From assembly GCA_945883115.1 (NCBI GenBank), contig CAMCXA010000012.1, positions 1 to 52,962 on the forward strand: a stretch of DNA of 52,962 nt, read 5' to 3'. Source of the stretch: Alsobacter soli. GTDB lineage: Bacteria > Pseudomonadota > Alphaproteobacteria > Rhizobiales > Beijerinckiaceae. The notes under the pieces were generated by a model. That model saw only the letters and a program-made list of their open reading frames with translations, did not search any database and was not told the origin of the DNA. Numbering within the stretch: position 1 is the stretch's first letter; each line of letters starts with the position of its first letter. A program made the position numbers and the translations under genes. Shown one piece after another: positions 1 through 8,741 of the stretch.

Positions 1-129
1 CGTTACAACGGCGTGCCTAAACAGCACTTCTATCTGTTCCTGAAAGAATGCGAATGGCGGTTCAATCATCGCCCTGCCAGCAACCTCTTGGCCGCACTCC
101 TTAAATGGAATAATCTCACAATACTGTAA
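1..129 (+). CDS. IS1595-family (ISXO2-like) transposase, C-terminal fragment
   Basis: An open frame enters from outside the window and ends at TAA 127-129, giving the last 42 residues of a protein. The segment HFYLFLKECEWRFNHR is typical of the C-terminus of ISXO2-like (IS1595) transposases, where an aromatic-rich HFYL..KE..WRFN block closes the DDE-type domain. Only this tail is visible, so whether the transposase is intact cannot be judged. The gene lies just upstream of an orphan LysR gene, so the insertion may have displaced that regulator's usual neighbour. Confidence 0.75.
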   Translation, partial: RYNGVPKQHFYLFLKECEWRFNHRPASNLLAALLKWNNLTIL

Positions 130-148
130 CCCTATCTAGGCCAGCCCC
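1..148 (+). mobile_element. 3' end of an IS1595-type insertion sequence
   Basis: This is the right end of an insertion sequence whose left part lies outside the window. It contains the transposase C-terminus (1-129) and, directly after the stop codon, the stretch 130-148 (CCCTATCTAGGCCAGCCCC), whose reverse complement begins GGGGCTGG as expected for an ISXO2/IS1595-like terminal inverted repeat. The exact end cannot be fixed without the left terminus. Confidence 0.6.
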
Positions 149-195
149 ATGTTTTAAATTGAGGAATATTTATGACAAATGAAATATATAATATA

Positions 196-220
196 GTTAT
201 AAATATTTATAATTTATAAC
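196..220. repeat. AT-rich inverted repeats upstream of the LysR gene (possible operator)
   Basis: Two overlapping inverted repeats are visible: a perfect 16-bp palindrome TTATAAATATTTATAA at 197-212, and GTTATAAAT (196-204) with ATTTATAAC (212-220). LysR-type regulators bind T-N11-A dyads, usually near their own start, and this pair lies 26 bp before the start codon at 246. Autoregulatory use is an inference; the base composition is so AT-rich that chance symmetry is possible. Confidence 0.35.
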
Positions 221-245
221 TCATGGTTATAGATCGGGATTTGTA

Positions 246-1196
246 TTGAGTCTAACGTTCCGCCAAATCCAGATTGTCGCGATGATCATGGAAACGCGCA
301 GCATAAGCGCTGCTGCCGAGCGGCTGTATGTCAGCCAGCCTGCACTCACAAAGGCCTTGCAGGTGCTTGAGGACGAGATCGGCGCGCGGGTGTTCGACCG
401 CGGCGCGGGCGGCATTTTCCCGACAGCCTTCGGCGAGGCGATTTTGCGACACGCGGGCGAAGTCCGCTCCGGGTTCAACAAAATCAAGCGGGAAATGGAG
501 CTTCTCAGGAGTGACGAGATCGGCACGCTCACAATCGGGGCCGGGCTCTATTCCACGGAATTGTGGCTCGGCAAAACCATTGCAAAGATGGTACTTGAAA
601 AGCCGCGGCAGAAATTCGAGATCATGCAGCGTGACTGGCTGAGTGTGATGAATATGGTGCGGGAAAACCGCATCGATATCGGATTGGCCTCGATTGCCCA
701 TGCTGCGATGGACCCCGCTTTCAAGACGGAGTTGCTCAAAGAAGTGCGCGCGTATTTCATTTGCCGCGCAGGGCATCCTCTTGATAACGGCCGTGACCCG
801 ACGATGGACGATTTAAGGCTCTATCCCTATGTCGGGGTGATGATGTCCAAGCGGCAGGCGGACCATTTTGGCGGAGACGCCGGAAAATTCGGCGATATCG
901 ACCCGCAATCCGGGATGCTTGTTCCCGCGATCGAGACGGCGAGTATCGCGGTGATCAACCAGATTGTGAAGGATACAGATGCGATCGGACTTGTGCCCGA
1001 ACTTTTATTGAAAGACAAGATTGCGGCCGGAAAGATTGTCGGATTGGGGCGGATGCATACGTCCTGGCTGGTAAGTCCAGTCGGATTTGTTTATCTGCGT
1101 GACCGCCCCTTGGCACCAATTACGAGAACATTCATCGAGATGGTGCGCGCTGTCGAGGACGAAAACTACGCCGCGCTCGAAGGGACGCAAGTCTAG
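246..1196 (+). CDS. LysR-family transcriptional regulator
   Basis: The 316-residue protein has normal LysR length. Residues 1-60 form the winged helix-turn-helix, with the classic run of conserved alanines, serines and SQPALTKAL in the recognition helix, followed by a periplasmic-binding-protein-like effector domain from about residue 90. The start is a TTG codon at 246, chosen because the HTH begins immediately after it and no better start exists upstream. LysR proteins respond to a small molecule and usually control an adjacent divergent gene. Here the upstream neighbour is an insertion-sequence fragment and the downstream gene is convergent, so no target can be named. Dyads at 196-220 may be its own operator. 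Confidence 0.9.
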   Translation: MSLTFRQIQIVAMIMETRSISAAAERLYVSQPALTKALQVLEDEIGARVFDRGAGGIFPTAFGEAILRHAGEVRSGFNKIKREMELLRSDEIGTLTIGAGLYSTELWLGKTIAKMVLEKPRQKFEIMQRDWLSVMNMVRENRIDIGLASIAHAAMDPAFKTELLKEVRAYFICRAGHPLDNGRDPTMDDLRLYPYVGVMMSKRQADHFGGDAGKFGDIDPQSGMLVPAIETASIAVINQIVKDTDAIGLVPELLLKDKIAAGKIVGLGRMHTSWLVSPVGFVYLRDRPLAPITRTFIEMVRAVEDENYAALEGTQV

Positions 1197-1209
1197 CCTT
1201 GGCAACCGC

Positions 1210-1608
1210 CTAGTCCGAGGCGCGCTCGGCCAGAAGATCCATGACGTCGCGTTTGATGCCCGCAAACAGGATGAGGGCGTTGCTTTCGATGCCGGAGCCG
1301 TTCTCGATGTCTGTTGCGAGCTCATTCTCGAAAATGTTCAGCTTGAGCAGAAGTTGGCGCTCGGTCACTGAGGGCGTTGTCATGAGACGTTCGACGATTT
1401 CGGCCGAGCCGGCAAACCCTTCTTCCGAAAATTCGAGGCTGGACTGATCCTGCTCAATGCCTTTTTTCAGGTAATAGGTGGAAATGAGTTGATCAATATC
1501 TGAAACATTATCCTGTTCTATGACAGAAGAAATGGGCCCGGCATCTTTTTTGTCCGATGGATGCGCTTGTGTTGCAAAAAAATTAGGCTTTCGAGCTGTT
1601 TCTGTCAT
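1210..1608 (-). CDS. hypothetical protein, acidic, about 132 residues
   Basis: I do not recognise this protein. It begins MTETARKPNF at 1608; an ATG at 1662 would add 18 residues, MKYDFSILKI onwards, without a better ribosome site. The sequence is acidic with a central stretch rich in I, D, S and E, and a helical C-terminal half with regularly spaced leucines ending AERASD. No signal peptide or membrane segment is seen. It converges with the LysR gene, 13 bp apart, and its upstream side is a long AT-rich gap. A regulator-associated or structural small protein is possible, but nothing in the sequence decides it. Confidence 0.55.
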   Translation of the reverse strand: MTETARKPNFFATQAHPSDKKDAGPISSVIEQDNVSDIDQLISTYYLKKGIEQDQSSLEFSEEGFAGSAEIVERLMTTPSVTERQLLLKLNIFENELATDIENGSGIESNALILFAGIKRDVMDLLAERASD

Positions 1609-1662
1609 AAGGAAATCTCGCACATAATGACGTATTTTTAATATAGAAAAATCATATTTCAA

Positions 1663-2078
<416 letters not shown>

Positions 2079-2820
2079 ATGATTTCAATGGGTTAGATGA
2101 GGTTTTGTTGAGCCTTGCTTCCCGAAAATCGGGATTGGGAAGCATATGGGAAGCATCGTGATGCTTTTTATGTTTCGTTCAGCCTTTGTTGGGAATGATT
2201 AGAGGATATCTTCAACAGAGTATGCATTGGATTAGAAGTGCACACGCCGACTATAATTTGGTCGCCGTCCACCGACCTCTGCCCTTGGTCTACCGTATGA
2301 TGATCACAGGCAGGTCATGATGGTCAGGGGGGCTGCCTTCCTCGGTCCTCCGTCCATTGCCATCCTTGACGCGTTCCGCTCCGACACGTCACGGGTCCCT
2401 CTGGCAAATTCCAAATCCCTTGCCGACACCGCCTTAAGACCCCGTACCACTGTATTCGGGGGCGTCGTTTCAGGATCGACCCCTTTAGTCAGGTTTTCCG
2501 TGGGCCGTGAGTAAATTGGAAAAATCCGGTGAACCCCTTTTTCGGGGGGGTACTCCAAGTTACGGGGCTGGGGGATAAAAACGCGGAGGGGATTGAACCG
2601 AGGGGTTAAGATCGAGGGGCTTTGACCACTGATCGTGGGGCTTGGTCGGGAAGAGAGAGACCAACAAACAAGGGTCCGTCGAGAAGTATGTATACGATCT
2701 GGAAAACTTGATCGGGTAAAATCAGTGATGTCGTAACACCCGTCAGTTTCAAAGCTGGACAAGTGTCAGGTTTTCCTAAAGATAGTAATGTAGCTTTCGC
2801 ATAAATGTTGGGGGCGAAAA
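2079..2820. other. gene-poor region after tRNA-Arg
   Basis: No gene is supported over these 742 bases. Just after the tRNA, GCTTCCC (2117-2123) and GGGAAGC (2137-2143) form an inverted repeat, and GGGAAGCAT occurs at 2137-2145 and 2148-2156; such arrays can be recombinase-binding sites but may be chance. A 65-residue plus-strand frame (2317-2514) and a 152-residue minus-strand frame (2304-2762) overlap each other. Both are rich in P, R, S and T, have no convincing ribosome site and look like non-coding translations. Confidence 0.45.
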
Positions 2821-3555
2821 GTGGTAATAGAACTTAAGGGGCTTGAACCCGGTCAGAGTGCCGCTTTTTCTGATCGAACCGGCTTTTTTTATGAATCAAG
2901 TTATAATGGATATATTTTGCCTATACTCGGTGATGCTCTCAGGGGCGACACTTGGTCAAAAAGTTGGGAATTTTATAAAAAAATTACCGCAGGGAAAATA
3001 AATCTTTCTAATGATTCTCTTTATTTATTTAATCCTTGTTTCAATGGAAATAAGGAAGCACAAAAATATTTATTGAGTTTGTACATCAATACGGGCGGGT
3101 TTTTAAAATATTTATCTTACATAAATGATAATTTTGATCATCAAAATCATTTTCACAATCAAACACTTTGTGAGATTTTATCTGTTGTATTAAGAAATAC
3201 AAAAAACGATAAACATAATCGATTATTTTGTGGGTATGCTAAATTAAATAATAGCTATAGTATAATGAACCCCAGTATGATGAATTCGATATATATATTT
3301 GAATCCAGTATTATATTTTCCGGGCCGCCAAAATTTTTTCAAAATGAAAAACCAGTTGAATTAATCCCATTGATGGGAATTAAAAAATATGTCGCGTTTT
3401 TTAATGGAATCAAGATTGAAATGAAGGATCGAGCGACTTTATGGTTTGGGAACGAATGCAATAAAATTGATTTAGATAAGCCATCACTCGGATATAATTT
3501 AAGAATTCATTTTGAAAAACATGCGAAGGAATCTGGCCTGTCCCCCAAAAAGTGA
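2821..3555 (+). CDS. hypothetical protein encoded by an AT-rich gene
   Basis: I do not recognise this 244-residue protein. It starts with GTG at 2821. The sequence is rich in N, K, I, F and Y with many aromatic residues, has no signal peptide or membrane helix, and shows no motif I can name. The gene is much more AT-rich than its neighbours and uses AT-ending codons, which suggests transfer from another genome. Its last codons (SGLSPKK, stop 3553-3555) are read from the left arm of the inverted-repeat element at 3537-3646, so the native C-terminus may have been replaced by that insertion. Confidence 0.6.
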   Translation: MVIELKGLEPGQSAAFSDRTGFFYESSYNGYILPILGDALRGDTWSKSWEFYKKITAGKINLSNDSLYLFNPCFNGNKEAQKYLLSLYINTGGFLKYLSYINDNFDHQNHFHNQTLCEILSVVLRNTKNDKHNRLFCGYAKLNNSYSIMNPSMMNSIYIFESSIIFSGPPKFFQNEKPVELIPLMGIKKYVAFFNGIKIEMKDRATLWFGNECNKIDLDKPSLGYNLRIHFEKHAKESGLSPKK

Positions 3556-3646
3556 TCCACGTTTACGGTATTTTATCCCAAGATATGCATCGCTTCAACG
3601 CAATCCTAAACCAACATAACACGTGGATCATCTGATGGGGGCAGGG
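3537..3646. mobile_element. 110-bp inverted-repeat element (MITE-like or IS remnant)
   Basis: The left arm 3537-3562 and the right arm 3621-3646 are imperfect inverted repeats matching at 19 of 26 positions. The matches include two solid blocks: CCCCCA near the outer ends and TGATCCACGT at the inner ends. About 58 bases lie between, with no frame. It could be a small non-autonomous element or the fused ends of a deleted insertion sequence. The family is not identified. No target duplication was recognised. Confidence 0.55.
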
Positions 3647-3877
3647 CAGTCCGGTTTTGCTCGGCAGGTTCACGCGAAAGGGAGCGGAAACGCCCAAAAT
3701 TGAGCCTCCAGCTAGTCCTCGCAGGGCTCGTAAAAGCCTCGCCCAGACGGTTCGTTCGAGTTCGACACCTCCATCATTCGCGACTACCGATCGCCCGATA
3801 AATGAACTATGATCGTGAGATGAACGGCCAATGTGATTGGTCTTCCGTTCGCCTCTCTTTGTTGATGAGTAAAAGCC
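3647..3877. other. non-coding stretch before the flavin monooxygenase gene
   Basis: With the inverted-repeat element this makes a 322-base gap without genes. A tRNA-T-arm-like string (GTTCGAGTTCGAC near 3754) lacks any pairing partner. The start at 3878 has no strong ribosome site. No promoter or terminator was recognised. Confidence 0.4.
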
Positions 3878-4882
3878 ATGGTAGCGTTATCGGTTCTTGA
3901 CCTTGTTCCTGTCGTTGAAGGCAAAACGGCTGCCGATGCGTTTGCCAATACCAAGGATCTTGCTCAACATGCAGAGCGATGGGGTTACCAGCGCTATTGG
4001 GTCGCTGAACATCACAATATGGTCGGTATAGCGAGTGCCGCGACTTCTGTTGTGATCGGGTTTATTGCCGCGCATACGTCCAAGATACGCGTTGGCGCGG
4101 GTGGCATTATGTTGCCAAACCATTCGCCGCTTTTGATTGCGGAGCAATTTGGAACACTTGAATCGCTTTATCCGGGGCGGATCGATTTAGGGTTAGGCCG
4201 TGCGCCAGGAACAGATCGTGCAACCTCGCAGGCGATGCGGCGCGACATGATGGCTTCCGATCATTTTCCCGATGATGTTCTTGAGTTGCAATCTTATTTT
4301 GGACCGCTTCAGCCGGATCAAACCATTGAAGCTGTTCCCGGTACCGGATTGAATGTTCCGCTTTGGATTTTGGGTTCGAGCCTTTATGGCGCACAATTGG
4401 CAGCAGCGCTTGGCTTGCCTTATGCATTTGCGTCGCATTTTGCACCTGATGCGCTTGAACATGCGCTGGCTATTTACAAGGCTCAATTTAGGCCGTCCCA
4501 ACAATCAGCCAAGCCGCATGCGATGGCGGGTGTAAATGTGGTACTCGCCGATACGGATGCTGAAGCTGATTATCTATTTAGTTCCATTCAGCAACGCTTC
4601 ACCGATATGATCCGGGGTAAACGCGGCTATCTGAAGCCGCCCATTGACGACATCCATGCTTATTGGTCGGCAGATGAAAACATGCACGCCTCACGCATGT
4701 TGGCTTGTTCGTTTGTCGGTTCGCCCGACACCGTGAGACGAAAGCTCGATGGGTTTGTAACCTCGACAGGCGTTGATGAGCTGATGGTAGCATCGGCTAT
4801 TTTCGAACATCAGGCCCGCTTAAGGTCATACGAGCTCTTGGCCGAATTGAGAAATAAGACCGCTATCGTTAAGGCGGCATAA
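3878..4882 (+). CDS. luciferase-like (LLM class) flavin-dependent monooxygenase
   Basis: The 334-residue protein has the size and fold signatures of bacterial-luciferase-like monooxygenases, which use reduced flavin and oxygen. RYWVAEHHN near residue 47 and [14 protein letters not shown] near residue 102 are hallmark segments of the single-subunit group often annotated MsnO8 or YhbW-like. The C-terminal region [10 protein letters not shown] is also typical. Substrate cannot be predicted. The gene stands alone between an inverted-repeat element and an IS3-type remnant, inside the interval bounded by tRNA-end repeats, so it may be cargo of an old integrated element. It is less AT-rich than the hypothetical gene before it. 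Confidence 0.88.
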   Translation: MVALSVLDLVPVVEGKTAADAFANTKDLAQHAERWGYQRYWVAEHHNMVGIASAATSVVIGFIAAHTSKIRVGAGGIMLPNHSPLLIAEQFGTLESLYPGRIDLGLGRAPGTDRATSQAMRRDMMASDHFPDDVLELQSYFGPLQPDQTIEAVPGTGLNVPLWILGSSLYGAQLAAALGLPYAFASHFAPDALEHALAIYKAQFRPSQQSAKPHAMAGVNVVLADTDAEADYLFSSIQQRFTDMIRGKRGYLKPPIDDIHAYWSADENMHASRMLACSFVGSPDTVRRKLDGFVTSTGVDELMVASAIFEHQARLRSYELLAELRNKTAIVKAA

Positions 4883-4902
4883 GTCTGAGGGAAGGCGGAT
4901 CG

Positions 4903-5015
4903 TGGGCTGGTCTGCCCACTGAAAATTTTTCCTCCCTGATGTATGGCTTTTGAGCCGATGGAGGATGGAAGAATGGGCAAGAAAAAACATAACCCGGAAA
5001 TTCTACGTCAAAACT
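4903..5015 (+). mobile_element. left-end remnant of an IS3-family insertion sequence
   Basis: The stretch beginning TGGGCTGGTCTGCCCACTGA at about 4903 and continuing to the ATG at 4973 resembles the left terminus and leader of IS3-type elements whose OrfA begins MGKKKH. The resemblance is from memory and is lost near 5012, after about 13 codons. The right end is absent. Confidence 0.5.
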
Positions 5016-5035
5016 GCAGATTATATAACTATTTC

Positions 5036-5058
5036 AATAAGATAAGTGTTATCTTATT
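5036..5058. repeat. perfect 23-bp palindrome
   Basis: AATAAGATAA (5036-5045) and TTATCTTATT (5049-5058) are perfect reverse complements around GTG. There is no adjacent T-run that would make it a clear terminator. It lies directly left of the second tRNA-end copy (5060-5079) and between convergent genes, so a recombinase or regulator site is possible. Confidence 0.6.
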
Positions 5059-5059
5059 C

Positions 5060-5079
5060 ATCGTAATTGGTGCGCCAAT
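5060..5079 (+). repeat. candidate attR: tRNA 3' end repeat, right copy
   Basis: ATCGT-N4-GGTGCGCCAAT here matches the tRNA-Arg 3' end at 2061-2080 in 16 of 20 bases. The two copies would bound about 3 kb holding the AT-rich gene, the inverted-repeat element, the flavin monooxygenase and the IS3 remnant. Confidence 0.4.
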
Positions 5080-5175
5080 TTAATTGCCCTGTTCTGTTGC
5101 TCATGGTTGTGGCAACGAGGTTCGGGGTATGGCGGTGCCTTTGCGGGTCGTGGGCGCGGAACGGCTCCCGTCTTT

Positions 5176-7572
5176 TCACTCGCCATATGGCACCCAGATT
5201 GTTTTGAGTTGTGTGGCGTGTCGCAGGAAGCGGGGGCCTTGGCCGGTTGTTGTGGCATGCCAATCGGTCCGGTCACCTTCGAGCGTCCAGACGGGTTTGA
5301 GATTTCCTGCGGAGGCCAATTCGACCGCGGCCCACTCGGAGCGCGGCGCGGCGTACCAGAGCGCATCGACCTCGTCGTGATCGGCCAGCGTTTTCGCCAG
5401 TTCTGCACGTGCTCCTGTGACGATGCTGACAACGCCGCCCGGCACGTCGGATGTATCAAGAACCTGATAGAAATCGGTGGCTGACAGAGGCTGAACCGGG
5501 GATGGCACAACCACGACACGGTTGCCCATGGCGATGGCCGGCAAGATCAACGAGATCATACCGAGAAGGGGAGCTTCATCCGGACAGACGAGCCCGATGA
5601 CGCCGAATGGTTCGTGAAGACCGATGGTGAGGTGGCGGGAGCGGGTGGCGTGAACCCGACCGTCGAATTTGTCCGCCCACGCAGCGTAATAGAAGATGCG
5701 CCGGATCGTGGCTTCAACTTCATTTGCCGCCGCCTCGCCGGAGTGGCCGGACGACCGCAGCCGGTCGGCAAACTCGCCTGCGCGGGCAGACAGGTTTTCT
5801 GCCATGAAATAGAGCACTTGCGCGCGGTTGTGCCCCGCCTGTCCGCTCCAGCCCTTGGCTTTGACCGCTGTTTCCACGGCGTTGCGAATGTCCTTGCGGT
5901 TGCCGATGCCGGCTTCTCCCAGAGCTGTGCCGTCGGGTGCTGTCACTGTCCAGCTATAGCCGCCATCGGGGCGGGCTTGTTTGCCGCCGATATAAAGCTT
6001 TGCCGTTCGATCAATTTCAGGAAGTTTTGCCGTTTTCAGGCCGCTATGGGGGGACGCATCGAGCTTTGCCACTGTGCGGGGAGCGGCAGGCAGGAGCGAT
6101 TTTTCGATCATCGGAACGAGGTATTCGAGCAAGCCTTCGCGGCCGCCCTCGCGACCAAAGCCGCTCTCGCGATAGCCCCCGAAGCCGGCAGCGGCATCAA
6201 ACAGATTGGTCGAGTTGATCCAGAGCACGCCCGCCTTGATTTGCGAGGCGGTATCGAGGGCGAGATCAATATTCTCCGACCAGACTGACGCGGCCAAGCC
6301 GAACCGTGTATTATTGGCGAGCTGCACGGCCTCTTCCGGCGTGCGGAAGGTCATGGCAACCGCGACTGGGCCGAAGATTTCGACCTCGGCTATGGTTGAT
6401 GCCGGTTCGGCATTTACGAAAACGGACGGGGGATAGAAGCTGCCGCGCGCGGGGAGTTCGCAGTCCGACTGCCAGAGCGTGCCGCCCTCGGTGACGCCTT
6501 GTTGAACGAGACTTTCAATGCGGGCCAGCTGAGCAGGGTCGACAATGGCACCCATATCAATGGATTTGTCGAGCGGGTCGCCAACCCGCAATGTCGCCAT
6601 GCGTCGCCGAAGCTTGTCGAGGAAACGGTCGCTGATGCCTTCCTGGATCAGGAGGCGCGAACCGGCGCAGCAGACCTGTCCCTGATTGAAGAAGATTGCA
6701 TCTACGACGCCCTCGACGGCGCCATCCAGATCGGCATCCTCGAAGACGATAAAGGGCGATTTGCCGCCCAGTTCAAGGGATAGCTTCTTGCCGCTGCCCG
6801 CGGTGGCTTTACGGATGATCCGGCCGACCTCGGTGGAGCCGGTGAAGGCGATTTTGCTGACGCCCGCATGCGCGACAAGGGCGGCGCCCGTTGCTCCGTC
6901 GCCGGTGACAATGTTGACGACGCCGGGAGGAAGACCGACTTCGCTGCATATTTCGGCGAAAGCCAATGCCGTCAGCGGTGTATATTCCGCAGGTTTGAGC
7001 ACCACGGTGTTGCCTGCGGCGAGGGCCGGGGCAATTTTCCATGCGAGCATGAGCAGCGGGAAATTCCAAGGGATGATCTGGCCGCAGACACCGACCGGGC
7101 CGTGGTCCGGAATATCGGTTTCAATCAATTCAGCCCAACCGGCATGGTGATAGAAATGCCGGGCGACGAGCGGGATATCAATGTCGCGGGTCTCGCGGAT
7201 CGGCTTCCCGTTATCGAGTGTTTCGAGCACCGAGAGGAAGCGTTCGCGCTTCTGGATGTGCCGGGCAATCGCGTAGAGATAACGCGCACGGGCATGGCCG
7301 GGCAGTGTGGACCATGCCGGGAAGGCCGACGTGGCGGCGCTGACGGCGGCGTCGATATCACGAGTGGTGCCTTCGGCGACGCTGGCAAGCGGTTCATCGC
7401 GCGCTGGGTTCATGACGCGAAACGTGCCGCCTTCCGACGATTGCACAAAGGCGCCACCAATATAGTGACGGAAGCCGTCCCGATGGTGTTCGAGCCATTC
7501 CCGCACGGGCGAATCGGCTTCCGGAGCAGGGCCATACTCCATTGTGTTCAAAATCTCTTTGACGGTGGGCAC
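5176..7572 (-). CDS. tandem-domain aldehyde dehydrogenase
   Basis: The 798-residue protein carries two aldehyde dehydrogenase domains. The first (about 30-490) is complete: LELGG holds the general-base glutamate E267 and NQGQVC the catalytic cysteine C301, with PWNFP and FTGSTEVG of the NAD site. The second (about 520-798) keeps the fold (YIGGKQARPDGG, GVIGLVCP) but stops early and has no GQxC cysteine, so it is probably structural. The start is GTG 7572 with GGAT eight bases before it. It follows deoC after 11 bp, and the pair is known in rhizobial nucleoside use, where DeoC releases acetaldehyde that the dehydrogenase oxidises. Here the pair lies beside phosphonate genes. Confidence 0.9.
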   Translation of the reverse strand: MPTVKEILNTMEYGPAPEADSPVREWLEHHRDGFRHYIGGAFVQSSEGGTFRVMNPARDEPLASVAEGTTRDIDAAVSAATSAFPAWSTLPGHARARYLYAIARHIQKRERFLSVLETLDNGKPIRETRDIDIPLVARHFYHHAGWAELIETDIPDHGPVGVCGQIIPWNFPLLMLAWKIAPALAAGNTVVLKPAEYTPLTALAFAEICSEVGLPPGVVNIVTGDGATGAALVAHAGVSKIAFTGSTEVGRIIRKATAGSGKKLSLELGGKSPFIVFEDADLDGAVEGVVDAIFFNQGQVCCAGSRLLIQEGISDRFLDKLRRRMATLRVGDPLDKSIDMGAIVDPAQLARIESLVQQGVTEGGTLWQSDCELPARGSFYPPSVFVNAEPASTIAEVEIFGPVAVAMTFRTPEEAVQLANNTRFGLAASVWSENIDLALDTASQIKAGVLWINSTNLFDAAAGFGGYRESGFGREGGREGLLEYLVPMIEKSLLPAAPRTVAKLDASPHSGLKTAKLPEIDRTAKLYIGGKQARPDGGYSWTVTAPDGTALGEAGIGNRKDIRNAVETAVKAKGWSGQAGHNRAQVLYFMAENLSARAGEFADRLRSSGHSGEAAANEVEATIRRIFYYAAWADKFDGRVHATRSRHLTIGLHEPFGVIGLVCPDEAPLLGMISLILPAIAMGNRVVVVPSPVQPLSATDFYQVLDTSDVPGGVVSIVTGARAELAKTLADHDEVDALWYAAPRSEWAAVELASAGNLKPVWTLEGDRTDWHATTTGQGPRFLRHATQLKTIWVPYGE

Positions 7573-7583
7573 TGGTGTTATCC

Positions 7584-8627
7584 TCAGGCGAGTGCGTGGT
7601 GGGAAGCCGACGCATAGCGGCCGGTGACAAAATGTTCGAGCTGTCGTTCGATGTCGGCGAGCATCGCGCTGGCACCGATCCGGAAGAGATCAGGCTCGAG
7701 CCATTCGCGGCCAAGCTCTTCTTTCATCAGGATGAGCCAGCTCATGGCATCCTTGGCGGTCCTGATGCCTCCGGCCGGTTTGAAGCCAACCTTCATTCCG
7801 GTACGATCGCCGTAATCGCGCAGGGCGCGCAGCATGACCAGACTGACCGGCAGGGTCGCATTGACCTCTTCCTTTCCGGTGGATGTCTTGATGAAATCGG
7901 CGCCGGCCATCATTGCGACCATGCTGGCTTTGTAAACATTGCGCAGCGTCCGGAGATCGCCTGTTCCCAGAATGGCCTTCAGGTGCGCGTTGCCGCAAGC
8001 CTCACGCATGGCGCAAATTTCGTCGTACAGCGCCGTCCATTCTTGCCGGAGAACCTGAGCGCGATTGATGACGATGTCGATCTCGCCCGCGCCCATATCC
8101 ACGGCATAGCGGATCTCGGCGAGGCGTTGGGGCAAAGGTGTCAGGCCTGTCGGAAAGCCGGTGGCGACGGAAGCAACCGGAATGCCGGAGCCTTCGAGCG
8201 CGTTCACCGCTGGCGCAACCATGGTGGGGTAGACGCAGACCGCACCAACCTTGGGGGGTGTATCGGAAAGGCCGAGCGCCTCGACAATATCGGCACGGAG
8301 CGGGCGGCGCGCTTTGGCAGCGAGCCGGTGGACGCGTCCCGGTGTATCGTCGCCCGCCAAGGTTGTCAGATCGATGCATTGCAGCGCCTTGACGAGCCAG
8401 GCGGCCTGATAGGTTTTCTTCACCGTCCGGCGCCCGCCAAGCGTTGCGGTGCGCCGTTCGGTTGCCGAGAGATTGACCTGAACTGTCTCGAACCAGTCCA
8501 TGTGCAATTCCGTTCCGGCATTGCGGGGATGGGTTGGTCTGGTCACCGCCGGAAGTGATGTTTTTGTGGCCTGATCGCCTCCGGGCGGGTGCGTCTTCAG
8601 GTCTGGCTTTGCGGCGTGCGTTTTCAT
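7584..8627 (-). CDS. deoC: deoxyribose-phosphate aldolase DeoC
   Basis: This class I aldolase cleaves 2-deoxyribose 5-phosphate into glyceraldehyde 3-phosphate and acetaldehyde. The Schiff-base lysine K247 lies in ADFIKTSTGK, the second active-site lysine K283 in KPAGGI and the aspartate D184 in EIDIVIN. The 347 residues include a proline-rich N-terminal extension of about 42 residues if ATG 8627 is used; the conserved part begins near MDWFETVQ (ATG 8501), and a start between the two is possible. The aldehyde dehydrogenase gene follows on the same strand and would take the acetaldehyde. The preceding gap to the acyltransferase gene is 114 bp. Confidence 0.95.
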   Translation of the reverse strand: MKTHAAKPDLKTHPPGGDQATKTSLPAVTRPTHPRNAGTELHMDWFETVQVNLSATERRTATLGGRRTVKKTYQAAWLVKALQCIDLTTLAGDDTPGRVHRLAAKARRPLRADIVEALGLSDTPPKVGAVCVYPTMVAPAVNALEGSGIPVASVATGFPTGLTPLPQRLAEIRYAVDMGAGEIDIVINRAQVLRQEWTALYDEICAMREACGNAHLKAILGTGDLRTLRNVYKASMVAMMAGADFIKTSTGKEEVNATLPVSLVMLRALRDYGDRTGMKVGFKPAGGIRTAKDAMSWLILMKEELGREWLEPDLFRIGASAMLADIERQLEHFVTGRYASASHHALA

Positions 8628-8741
8628 TCGGTCTGCGTTCCAACAACAGGAAGGGACGATGCGCCGACCATACCATGATCAGGATCAGCCATGTCTGCCC
8701 TATTTGTTATCCGACAGCGGCATTCTTGTCATTGCCAGAAA

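Larger units (their letters stand above)
4973..5083 (+). pseudogene. IS3-family transposase OrfA, 5' fragment
   Basis: The frame starts MGKKKHNPEILRQ, close to the N-terminus MGKKKHKPEEI...LRQ common to one group of IS3 OrfA proteins; a short in-frame deletion between PE and LRQ would explain the difference. After residue 13 the sequence no longer resembles a transposase and the frame stops at 5081-5083. This is a dead fragment, not a functional gene. Confidence 0.5.

Noticed and set aside
2304-2762. 152-residue minus-strand frame and overlapping 65-residue plus-strand frame (2317-2514)
   Set aside because: Both are rich in P, R, S and T without domain features, lack a good ribosome site and overlap each other; a GC-rich non-coding stretch explains them.
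3750-3775. tRNA- or tmRNA-like 3' end (GTTCGAGTTCGACACCTCCA)
   Set aside because: No T stem or acceptor partner can be formed in the flanking bases.
5614-6288. 224-residue plus-strand frame opposite the aldehyde dehydrogenase gene
   Set aside because: It is the reverse-strand shadow of a clear, conserved dehydrogenase and has no family features.
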